Below are positions 56,970-64,000 of a DNA stretch of 64,000 nt, piece after piece (the stretch's first letter is position 1; each line of letters begins with the position of its first letter). The DNA is from an uncultured Oscillospiraceae bacterium (GTDB taxonomy: Bacteria > Bacillota > Clostridia > Oscillospirales > Ruminococcaceae): the NCBI GenBank assembly GCA_934448295.1, contig CAKSEY010000003.1, positions 1-64,000 of the forward strand, given 5' to 3'. The position numbers were made by a program, and so were the translations under genes. Below the pieces are notes generated by a model, which was not told the origin of the DNA, made no database searches, and saw only the letters and a list, made by a program, of their open reading frames with translations.

Positions 56970-57425
56970 GAGGACACTCCTTTACTTTAATATTGATTAC
57001 ATCATGTAATGAGTATATTTCATTGTATTTGAAATCACTAAATATATTCTACTATATTTCGCCGGAAATAGTGACATGAAAAGAGATTAAAACACAAACT
57101 TTTTCTATACTGCTTACAAAATATAGCAAAACACATTCTTTATTTAGACTAATTAACATATTATACGCACAAAAATTGAGTAAAAAAAGACGTAAATGTA
57201 CTATCTGTACAATAAATCTAACAATTCAATGCAAAGTTTGTGCATAGCCAACAATTTGACTAAGGCTATGATTCGTGCTTATGCACAATATTATACACCA
57301 CAACAAGTTAAATATTTGTTAATATTTTTTGACAGGACTTTTTCTTGTTTTTTTATGTTGACATAATGCCTATATTATGGTAAAATATCTTTATATACAC
57401 CTACATGACTTAGTGGAGGTACACA
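56970..57425. promoter_or_regulatory. A+T-rich intergenic region between Xre gene and AI-2E permease
   Basis: No gene is visible. The rightward promoter is TTGACA (57358-57363), 17-base spacer, TAAAAT (57381-57386). Nested inverted repeats occur: TTGTGCATA (57238-57246) / TATGCACAA (57280-57288), and inside it CATAGCC (57243-57249) / GGCTATG (57264-57270). The two stems share bases and are mutually exclusive. They could be an operator or an RNA switch; nothing further is recognised. Confidence 0.5.
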
Positions 57426-58877
57426 TTGAAGGTTAGATGGAATAAAAAATACACCACTATTGCGGTTTACTCAATGATCGTGATCGCGCTGACCGTGCTT
57501 TTCGTGGTGTTTGTTTTCAAGTTTGATTCGTTTAAGCAGGGATTTTCGTGGATAGGGACGGTGGCGGCGCCGATAATATGCGGCGTTGTTATCGCGTTTA
57601 TCGTCAACCCGCTGATGGTGTGGATAGAGCGGACGTTCTTCAAGAAGCTTGCCGAGGATCCCCCCGCCGGAAAAAGCCCGGTCATGCAGAAGTTGGAGGA
57701 TTCCCGCGTAGGCTCGACCGTGGTGGTGAAGCAGCTTGAAAAGCACTCGCCGTCCATGGACAAGAAGCGCCGCCGCCGTAAACTCGCAGCAAGGGCGCTG
57801 TCCGTTACGATATCGTATGTCGTGGTTCTTGCCGCAGTGGTCGGGATATGCGTTGCGGTTGTCCCCAGCGTTGCAAAGAGCATAGTCGACCTCGCCGACC
57901 AGATGCCCGGCTATATCAAGAAGCTGGACGCGTTCCTGGGCGATATCTTTTCAAACGACCCCGAGATGGCGGGGATCATTTCGAGCAGCTTTTCAAGCAT
58001 AGGCTCCGCTATCGAAAAGATATCCTCGGTGATAGAGCCGATGGCTGGGGACATAATGTCCAGCGTTTCCAGCGGAGTTATTAAGATCGCGGCGGGACTG
58101 CTCACAGGTCTTAAAAACGTTGTTATCGGTCTTATCGTGGGTATCTACCTGCTGTTCAGCAAGGAGCGCCTGCTTGCCCAGACCAAGAAGATAATGTTCG
58201 CGTTCCTGAAGAACAACGTCTGCCAGCGCGTGTTCTACGTCGGAATGCGCACCAATGCGATATTCAAGAGCTACATTGTCACCAACCTGCTCGACGCGCT
58301 GATAATCTTCGTTGCAATGGCGATAGGCTGCCTGCTGATGGGTATGCCTTACCCCATGCTGCTTGCGGTGGTCTGCGGAGTCACGAACCTCATTCCGTTC
58401 TTCGGGCCGTTTATCGGCGCGATACCCTGCGGTCTGCTGATACTCCTGGTAGACCCGGTGAAGGTCATCTGGTTCGAGCTGTTCGTGCTGGTGCTCCAGC
58501 AGATAGACGGAAACGTCATCAAGCCGCACCTTTTCGGCGGTTCAATGGGACTTCCGGCAATCTGGGTGCTTGTTTCGATAACGATAGGCGGCGGATTGTT
58601 CGGCATACCGGGAATGCTCCTGGGAGTTCCGGTGTTCGCGGTGATCTACCTGCTGTTTGCGGAGTTCGTTTCCTCCAAGCTAAAGAAAAAGAATATGCCG
58701 GAGAAAACGGAGGTCTACGCGGGGGACACCTCGGAATTCGATGATGATTACGGCGCGGAGCAGGACGCGGTCCCTGCCGCTGAAACGGGCGCGGAGCCTG
58801 TCTGCGGCGCTCCCGCAGAGACGGCGGAGCTCCTGCGGAAGAAGCCCGCAGAAAAGCGGAAGCGCTCCGGAAAGTAA
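57426..58877 (+). CDS. AI-2E (PerM/TqsA) family permease
   Basis: A 483-residue membrane protein starting at TTG 57426 with GGAGG seven bases upstream. It has about eight hydrophobic helices and the family signature VCGVTNLIPFFGPFIGAIPCG near residue 320, followed by HLFGGSMGLPAIWVLVSI. The region at residues 75-130 is a charged cytoplasmic insertion, and the last 60 residues an acidic/basic hydrophilic tail. Members export small molecules or exchange ions; AI-2 export is shown for only some. Monocistronic. Confidence 0.88.
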   Translation: MKVRWNKKYTTIAVYSMIVIALTVLFVVFVFKFDSFKQGFSWIGTVAAPIICGVVIAFIVNPLMVWIERTFFKKLAEDPPAGKSPVMQKLEDSRVGSTVVVKQLEKHSPSMDKKRRRRKLAARALSVTISYVVVLAAVVGICVAVVPSVAKSIVDLADQMPGYIKKLDAFLGDIFSNDPEMAGIISSSFSSIGSAIEKISSVIEPMAGDIMSSVSSGVIKIAAGLLTGLKNVVIGLIVGIYLLFSKERLLAQTKKIMFAFLKNNVCQRVFYVGMRTNAIFKSYIVTNLLDALIIFVAMAIGCLLMGMPYPMLLAVVCGVTNLIPFFGPFIGAIPCGLLILLVDPVKVIWFELFVLVLQQIDGNVIKPHLFGGSMGLPAIWVLVSITIGGGLFGIPGMLLGVPVFAVIYLLFAEFVSSKLKKKNMPEKTEVYAGDTSEFDDDYGAEQDAVPAAETGAEPVCGAPAETAELLRKKPAEKRKRSGK

Positions 58878-58911
58878 CAGGGCAGAGGCGCTTCAGAAAT
58901 TCAAATAGCTG

Positions 58912-58949
58912 TCGGCGGAAAGATGGAGCTTTCCGCCGATTTATTTTTT
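58912..58949 (+). terminator. Terminator after the AI-2E permease
   Basis: TCGGCGGAAAG (58912-58922) / CTTTCCGCCGA (58929-58939), then TTTATTTTTT. Confidence 0.85.
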
Positions 58950-59172
58950 GTATGGTTTTTCGACAGGCTGCCGCGCCCGCTGAACGGATATTCTGCCACA
59001 GAAAAAAAGAAATTTCTGCAATTTGTATAATTCACTGAAAAATATGAAGCTTCGCAGGCTTCATTCTTGCAAATAATACATAAATGACGGAATTCCGGGC
59101 GCTGCCGCGCTCTGCAAAGGCGCAGTTATTTATAACTAACCGGAATAATAAGTAAAATATGTAACTGAATAT

Positions 59173-59245
59173 GCAAGAAAATGAAAGTTTGATATTCATT
59201 TTCTTGCAAAAAGTACTTGACAAATCGGAAATACAGTGCTATAAT
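59173..59245 (+). promoter_or_regulatory. Promoter and upstream inverted repeat of the glutamate synthase operon
   Basis: TTGACA (59217-59222), 17-base spacer, TATAAT (59240-59245). Directly upstream, GCAAGAAAATGAA (59173-59185) and TTCATTTTCTTGC (59195-59207) form a perfect 13-base inverted repeat centred near -60, a likely regulator site. A related half, TTCATTCTTGCAAA, lies at 59060-59073. Confidence 0.7.
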
Positions 59246-59251
59246 GTGATT

Positions 59252-59488
59252 GTTGATTCAAGCGGAATAAGCTCTCTTGTGCCGGAGCACACAGAGAAAA
59301 GCGGCTGAATGAAGCAAAATGCCGATATGCAGTTTTGCACAGCGGGATATTTCATAGTAAGCGCAGAATTTCCGCATATAACCAGAATGACTAAACCGGC
59401 TCAGTGCTGCGCCGCATGACGCATTATCCGGCGGTTTTCCTGCCGGATTTCGGTTTTTCAGAGACGATCTGATTTAAGGAGTGAGCTT
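59252..59488 (+). promoter_or_regulatory. Structured leader with terminator-like hairpin (candidate attenuator)
   Basis: The untranslated leader of about 235 bases contains hairpins TGTGC-CGGA-GCACA (near 59280-59293) and GCAAAA...GTTTTGC (near 59317-59341). A terminator-like stem ATCCGGC/GCCGGAT follows near 59427-59449, then TTCGGTTTTT, all before the first gene. A terminator between promoter and start suggests attenuation. No T-box, glnA-type RNA or ANTAR hexaloop consensus was recognised. Confidence 0.55.
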
Positions 59489-60580
59489 ATGTTACAGAAA
59501 GAGGGAGAAACAAGGATCCCCGCAGGCTGCGCGATCTCAGGCTTCATAAACAGAAGCGGAAGAAGAACGAACGGAAGCGTTATCGTGAATTCCATCGCCT
59601 GTATGCACGACCGTTCCAACGGTCTGGGCGGCGGCTACGCAGGCTACGGTATCTACCCGGAGTACAAGGATCAGTACGCGTTCCATGTTTTCTACGATTC
59701 CAACGAGGCAAGGATCAAGACCGAGGCTTTCATCGACAGGCATTTCGACGTTATCAATCTGTCGCGTATCCCGGTCAGAAAGCACCCGAGGATAACGGAC
59801 GAGCCGCTGATCTGGCGCTACTTCGTGAACCCCCTCCCCACAAAGCTCGAAGAAAGCCAGCTTGACGAGCGCACCTACGTTGCGCGCTGCGTCATAAAGA
59901 TAAACGACAAGATAGACGGCGCGTATGTGTTCTCCAGCGGCAAGAACATGGGCGTATTCAAGGCGGTGGGCTACCCTGAGGACGTCGGCGAGTTTTACCG
60001 GCTGGACGAATACGACGGCTGGGCGTGGACAGTCCACGGACGCTACCCCACGAACACCCCCGGCTGGTGGGGCGGCGCGCACCCGTTCTCACTGCTGGAT
60101 TATACGATAGTACATAACGGCGAGATATCCTCCTATGACGCGAACAGGCGCTTTATAGAGATGTTCGGCTACAAGTGCAACCTGCTGACGGATACGGAGG
60201 TAATCACCTACATCATCGACTACCTCCACCGCCGGCTCGGAATGCCGCTTGATGACGTTGCAAAGGTAATTGCGGCGCCGTTCTGGAGCGAGATAGATTC
60301 CTGCAGGTTCAGCCCGGAGGAGACCGAAAAGCTCCGTCATTTCAGAAACGTATATTCCAGCCTGCTCATCACAGGCCCGTTCTCGATAATCCTCGGCTTC
60401 AACAACGGACTTATGGCGCTGAACGACAGACTGAAGCTCCGTTCGATGGTGGCTGCGGAAAAGGGCGACACAGTGTACATCTCCAGCGAGGAGTGCTCCA
60501 TCAGAACAATGTCCCCGGACGTTGACCGTATCTGGAGTCCCCGCGGCGGCGAGCCGATAATCGTTACACTGGACAAGTAA
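59489..60580 (+). CDS. Glutamate synthase, glutamine amidotransferase (class II) subunit
   Basis: A 363-residue stand-alone GATase domain of glutamate synthase. The nucleophile is expected to be Cys14 (IPAGCAISGFINR), exposed by removal of a short propeptide; MHDRSNGLGGGYAGYGIYPE and HNGEISSYDANRRF are the glutamine-binding blocks. It releases ammonia from glutamine for the synthase subunit encoded next. RBS AAGGAGTG. In Clostridia and Archaea the large GltB is split into such separate proteins. Confidence 0.88.
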   Translation: MLQKEGETRIPAGCAISGFINRSGRRTNGSVIVNSIACMHDRSNGLGGGYAGYGIYPEYKDQYAFHVFYDSNEARIKTEAFIDRHFDVINLSRIPVRKHPRITDEPLIWRYFVNPLPTKLEESQLDERTYVARCVIKINDKIDGAYVFSSGKNMGVFKAVGYPEDVGEFYRLDEYDGWAWTVHGRYPTNTPGWWGGAHPFSLLDYTIVHNGEISSYDANRRFIEMFGYKCNLLTDTEVITYIIDYLHRRLGMPLDDVAKVIAAPFWSEIDSCRFSPEETEKLRHFRNVYSSLLITGPFSIILGFNNGLMALNDRLKLRSMVAAEKGDTVYISSEECSIRTMSPDVDRIWSPRGGEPIIVTLDK

Positions 60581-60605
60581 GAGCAGAATGAAAGGAAGAT
60601 CATAA

Positions 60606-62111
60606 GTGGCTATAAATTATATGAATCCTCTTTTTGAGGTAGTCCGCAACCCCGACCGCTGCATCAAGTGCCGCGTCTGTGAGCGGCAGTGCGCGAACGA
60701 AGTGCATCATTACGACCCGGAGCTGGACAGAATGGTAGCAGACGAAACAAGCTGCGTTGACTGCCAGCGCTGCGTTACCCTCTGCCCGACAAGAGCGCTG
60801 AAGATAAGAAAGAACGAGAACGAGTTCCGCGAGAACGGCAACTGGAGCCAGCAGATAATGGACGAGGTCTACAAGCAGGCAGGCTCCGGCGGAGTGCTCC
60901 TCTCGGCGATGGGCAACCCGCGCGAGTACCCCGTTTACTGGGACAAGATACTGCTGAACGCCTCCCAGGTAACAAACCCGCCTATCGACCCGCTGCGCGA
61001 GCCGATGGAGACCAAGACCTTCCTCGGCAAGAAGGATCAGGAGATACACTACGACGAGAACGGCAAGGCTCACTTCGAGCATAACCCTTACCTCGAGCTG
61101 GACGTTCCGATAATGTTCTCCGCGATGTCCTTCGGCTCAATTTCGAAGAACGCGCACGAATCCCTTGCAAGAGCCGCACAGGAGCTGGGTACGTTCTACA
61201 ACACCGGCGAGGGCGGTCTGCACCAGGATTTCTACAAGTACGGTCCCAACACGATATGCCAGGTGGCTTCCGGCCGTTTCGGCGTATTCAAGGAGTACCT
61301 CGACACCGGCGCCGCTATCGAGATAAAGATGGGTCAGGGCGCTAAGCCCGGTATCGGCGGCCATCTCCCGGGAATGAAGATAAACGAGGAGATATCCAGG
61401 ACCCGTATGATCCCCAAGGGCACGGACGCTATCTCTCCGGCTCCGCACCACGACATATACTCCATCGAGGATCTCCGCCAGCTCGTGCTCTCCTTAAAGG
61501 AAGCCACCGACTGGAAGAAGCCGGTCATCGTAAAGATAGCGGCGGTACATAACGTGGCGGCTATCGCCTCCGGTATCGCAAGGAGCGGCGCGGACATCAT
61601 CGCGATAGACGGTTACAGGGGCGGCACCGGCGCGGCTCCCACCCGGATACGCGATAACGTAGGTATCCCGATAGAGCTCGCCCTTGCAAGCGTTGACCAG
61701 AGACTCCGGGACGAGGGTATCAGAAACAACATTTCCATAGTAGTCGGCGGTTCCATCAGGAGCAGCGCGGACGTAGTCAAGGCTGTGGCGCTGGGCGCGG
61801 ACGCGGTATATATCGCAACGGCGGCTCTGCTGTCCATGGGCTGCCACCTCTGCCGGAGCTGCAACACCGGCAAGTGCAACTGGGGCATAGCCACACAGCG
61901 CGCAGACCTTGTTAAGCGCCTTAATCCCGATATCGCGTACAAGCGCCTTGTGAATCTCGTTCACGCGTGGGATCACGAGATAAAGGAAATGATGGGCGGC
62001 ATGGGTATCAATTCGCTGGAATCCCTCCGCGGCAACAGGCTTATGCTCCGCGGGATAGGGCTCAACCAGAAGGAGCTTGATATCCTCGGCATAATGCACG
62101 CAGGCGAATAA
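60606..62111 (+). CDS. Glutamate synthase, FMN-binding synthase subunit with ferredoxin domain
   Basis: A 501-residue protein. Residues 10-75 carry two [4Fe-4S] sites (CIKCRVCERQCANE; CVDCQRCVTLCPT). The FMN-binding TIM barrel follows (FSAMSFGSISKNAHESLARA; GQGAKPGIGGHLPG; KIAAVHNVAAIASGIARSGAD; DGYRGGTGAAP), with the Fe-S loop GCHLCRSCNTGKCNWG. It makes glutamate from 2-oxoglutarate and ammonia. The start is GTG 60606 with AAAGGAAG upstream. It is of archaeal type, fed by Fe-S subunits. Confidence 0.92.
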   Translation: MAINYMNPLFEVVRNPDRCIKCRVCERQCANEVHHYDPELDRMVADETSCVDCQRCVTLCPTRALKIRKNENEFRENGNWSQQIMDEVYKQAGSGGVLLSAMGNPREYPVYWDKILLNASQVTNPPIDPLREPMETKTFLGKKDQEIHYDENGKAHFEHNPYLELDVPIMFSAMSFGSISKNAHESLARAAQELGTFYNTGEGGLHQDFYKYGPNTICQVASGRFGVFKEYLDTGAAIEIKMGQGAKPGIGGHLPGMKINEEISRTRMIPKGTDAISPAPHHDIYSIEDLRQLVLSLKEATDWKKPVIVKIAAVHNVAAIASGIARSGADIIAIDGYRGGTGAAPTRIRDNVGIPIELALASVDQRLRDEGIRNNISIVVGGSIRSSADVVKAVALGADAVYIATAALLSMGCHLCRSCNTGKCNWGIATQRADLVKRLNPDIAYKRLVNLVHAWDHEIKEMMGGMGINSLESLRGNRLMLRGIGLNQKELDILGIMHAGE

Positions 62112-62145
62112 CACTGACACTGCTCGAAAGGAATGGTCATAACAA

Positions 62146-62580
62146 ATGAAAAGAGTTTATGTAAACGAGGACTGGTGTCTGGGCTGCCATCTGTGTGAAG
62201 TCACCTGTGCGGCAGCGAACAGCGGCGCTCCCGATATGATAAAGGCCTTCGCGGGCGGAAAGAAGCCCGTGCCGCGTATCCAGATAGAAGAGGGCGACAA
62301 GATAAATTTCGCGGTACAGTGCCGCCACTGCGAGGCTCACCCCTGCGTTAAGGGCTGCATCGCGGGCGCGCTTTCCGTTAAGGACGGAGTTATCGTCTGC
62401 GACGAGGAAAAGTGCGTAGGCTGCTACACCTGCGTGCTCTCATGTCCCTACGGCGCTATCGTCATAGACGAGGCGGGTCACAAGATACGCAAGTGCGACC
62501 TCTGCATGAAGAACAGCCACGGCGAGCCCGCCTGCGTAAAGGCTTGCCCGAACAACGCGATAGTATTCGAGGAAAGGTGA
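62146..62580 (+). CDS. Four-cluster ferredoxin subunit
   Basis: A 144-residue iron-sulfur protein with Cys motifs CLGCHLCEVTC, CRHCEAHPC, CVGCYTCVLSC and CDLCMKN...CVKACP, the HycB/DmsB-like four-cluster arrangement. It probably shuttles electrons between the flavoprotein encoded next and the glutamate synthase subunit. RBS GAAAGGAATGG. Confidence 0.9.
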   Translation: MKRVYVNEDWCLGCHLCEVTCAAANSGAPDMIKAFAGGKKPVPRIQIEEGDKINFAVQCRHCEAHPCVKGCIAGALSVKDGVIVCDEEKCVGCYTCVLSCPYGAIVIDEAGHKIRKCDLCMKNSHGEPACVKACPNNAIVFEER

Positions 62581-62590
62581 GGTGACGGAT

Positions 62591-63823
62591 ATGAATTATG
62601 TTATCATAGGCAACTCCGCCGCAGCAGTCGGCACTATCGAGGGTATCCGTCAGGTGGACAAGACCGGCAGGATAACCGTTATCTCCGATGAAAAGTACCA
62701 CACCTATTCCAGACCGCTCATCTCTTACTGGCTGATGGGGAAGGTCACAGACAAGAACATCTACTACCGCTCCCCGGATTTCTACGAGAAGAACGGCGTT
62801 GAGACCATGCTCGGCTGCCGCGCCGCAAAGATAGATACCGCCGCCAAGAACGTAGTCCTCGAGGACGGAAAGACGGTCCCCTATGACAAGCTGATGGTGG
62901 CGACCGGCTCCAAGCCCTTTGTTCCTCCGATGAACGGCATGGAGAAGATAGCCTCCTGCCACACGTTTATGAGCTACGACAGCGTAAAGGCTATACGCTC
63001 CGAGATAAAGGAGGGCGCGAAGGTGCTGATAATCGGCGCGGGACTTATCGGTCTTAAAGCCGCCGAGGCGCTCAGCGAATACAAGGCTGACATCACCGTT
63101 GTGGATATGGCAGACCGTATTCTGCCGTCTATCCTCGACGCGAGAGCAGGCTCCATCATGAAGAAGCACATCGAGAGCAAGGGCGCAAAGTTCATTCTGG
63201 GCACTTCCGTTGACGAGTTCAGTGAGCGCTCCGCGAAGCTGAAGAACGGCGCGACTGTGGATTTCGATATGGTCATTATCGCAGTCGGAGTACGTCCGAA
63301 CACCGAGCTTGTTTCCGAGGCGGGCGGCAAGGTGGAGCGCGGGATCATCTGCGACCTCACCCAGAAAACCACGCTGGACGACGTTTACGCCGCAGGCGAC
63401 TGCACCGTGAGCCACGATTCCTCCGCGGACTGCGACAGGATACTGGCGCTGCTGCCGAACGCATATATGCAGGGCGAGGTTGCCGGCAGGAACATGGCGG
63501 GCGTTGAAACCAGGTACGAAAACGCTATCCCGATGAATGCGATAGGCTTCTTCGGGCTGCATATAATCACCGCAGGAAGCTACGACGGCGAGGAATATGT
63601 CGAGGAGGACGGCAATAATTATAAAAAGCTGGTATTCCGCGACGGTCTGCTCAAGGGCTTCATACTGATGGGCGATGTAAAGCGCGCGGGAATATACACG
63701 TCTCTGATAAAGGAGCGCATAGACCTGTCCGGCGTTGACATGGATATGCTCAAAGAAAAGCCGCAGATGATGATGTTCGGCAAGGCGCGCAGGGAAGAGA
63801 AGCTGGGAGGTATCAGGAGATGA
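62591..63823 (+). CDS. FAD-dependent NAD(P)H oxidoreductase subunit
   Basis: A 410-residue flavoprotein of the NADH:rubredoxin reductase/NirB-like family. FAD motif VIIGNSAAAVGTIEGIR, conserved TYSRPLISYWL, NAD(P) motif VLIIGAGLIGLKAAEALSE, and DDVYAAGDCTVS. ATG 62591 is preferred over GTG 62582 because of spacing from GAGGTG. It likely feeds NAD(P)H electrons through the ferredoxin subunit to the synthase. Confidence 0.88.
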   Translation: MNYVIIGNSAAAVGTIEGIRQVDKTGRITVISDEKYHTYSRPLISYWLMGKVTDKNIYYRSPDFYEKNGVETMLGCRAAKIDTAAKNVVLEDGKTVPYDKLMVATGSKPFVPPMNGMEKIASCHTFMSYDSVKAIRSEIKEGAKVLIIGAGLIGLKAAEALSEYKADITVVDMADRILPSILDARAGSIMKKHIESKGAKFILGTSVDEFSERSAKLKNGATVDFDMVIIAVGVRPNTELVSEAGGKVERGIICDLTQKTTLDDVYAAGDCTVSHDSSADCDRILALLPNAYMQGEVAGRNMAGVETRYENAIPMNAIGFFGLHIITAGSYDGEEYVEEDGNNYKKLVFRDGLLKGFILMGDVKRAGIYTSLIKERIDLSGVDMDMLKEKPQMMMFGKARREEKLGGIRR

Positions 63824-64000
63824 TCGTTGACGCAAAGAATATGCAGTATGCAGAGCTGAATAAGATGATCAGGGACTCTGACGAGCAGAAATTCACGCTG
63901 GAGAACGTCCTTGGCCAGAGATACATCGGCGCGGGGCTTTCCGGCAAGGAGATACTCATAAAGGGCACTCCCGGCAACGCCCTCGGGGCATACCTCAACG
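63820..64000 (+). CDS. Glutamate synthase GXGXG-domain subunit (partial)
   Basis: The first 60 codons of a GltB C-terminal (GXGXG) domain protein, cut by the window end. It begins MIVDAKNMQYAELNKMI and reaches GAGLSGKEILIKGTPGNALG, the first turns of the right-handed beta-helix. ATG overlaps the preceding stop (ATGA). In GltB this domain has a structural role bridging the GATase and synthase domains. Confidence 0.85.
   Translation, partial: MIVDAKNMQYAELNKMIRDSDEQKFTLENVLGQRYIGAGLSGKEILIKGTPGNALGAYLN

Noticed and set aside
59252..59488. T-box, glnA-type or ANTAR antiterminator leader
   Set aside because: No AGGGTGG-type T-box sequence, no recognised glutamine RNA core, and the six-base loop seen (CGATAT) lacks the A1/G4 pattern of ANTAR targets.

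Overview
The window looks like chromosomal DNA of a gut-type clostridial Firmicute, most likely Ruminococcaceae/Oscillospiraceae. The evidence is G+C-rich coding DNA, strong GGAGG ribosome sites, TTGACA-17-TATAAT promoters, occasional TTG starts, a complete Rnf complex, a glutamate synthase split into separate subunits, and plant-glycan hydrolases. The genus is inference.

Layout. (1) 1-6057: the A+T-richer right end of an integrative element. It carries a decayed agr quorum-sensing locus, several small Xre-type regulators, an AraC-type remnant, an excisionase-like protein and a tyrosine integrase that ends beside the 3' end of tRNA-Pro(GGG), the presumed attachment site. (2) 6.3-15.9 kb: an EamA transporter, then a hemicellulose module (GH43-CBM6 lipoprotein, GH2, sugar-binding lipoprotein, two permeases, no ATPase) and plsY. 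(3) 15.9-27.5 kb: DUF819 protein, a TetR-GNAT-kinase-GNAT operon, a DXS-like enzyme with a CMD-cupin protein behind a MerR-type promoter, a LysR remnant, an FtsX-type ABC exporter with a repeat-bearing extracellular domain, and an HD hydrolase pair. (4) 27.6-33.9 kb: hemA-sirC-hemC-cobA/hemD-hemB-hemL, making precorrin-2/sirohydrochlorin. (5) 34.0-44.7 kb: a sulfur island. A minus-strand operon encodes a sulfonate-type ABC importer and an arylsulfotransferase-family protein. Thioredoxin and thioredoxin reductase follow, then a plus-strand operon metY-sulfite reductase-TusA-like-thioredoxin-hcyS-hcyF-hcyD. (6) 44.7-47.4 kb: ABC exporter, LytTR regulator and DUF3021 protein. (7) 47.7-52.7 kb: rnfCDGEAB. 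(8) 52.8-56.6 kb: chemoreceptor, galM and a tRNA Val-(remnant)-Asp-Gly cluster. (9) 56.7-58.9 kb: Xre regulator and AI-2E family permease. (10) 59.2-64 kb: split glutamate synthase operon with an attenuator-bearing leader, cut by the window edge.

How the parts fit. Regions 4 and 5 read as one physiological unit. The hem/sir genes can supply siroheme, the ABC importer plus arylsulfotransferase-like protein may acquire or handle organosulfur compounds, the siroheme reductase makes sulfide, and a ThiS-like carrier activated by a ThiF-like enzyme and trimmed by a JAMM protease delivers sulfur to a MetY-type enzyme. This resembles the protein-thiocarboxylate homocysteine route known from Wolinella. 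Three promoters in this island share a similar operator-like sequence, suggesting a sulfur regulon. This is the best candidate for an under-described system here. Rnf and the ferredoxin-dependent glutamate synthase fit a ferredoxin-centred anaerobic metabolism.
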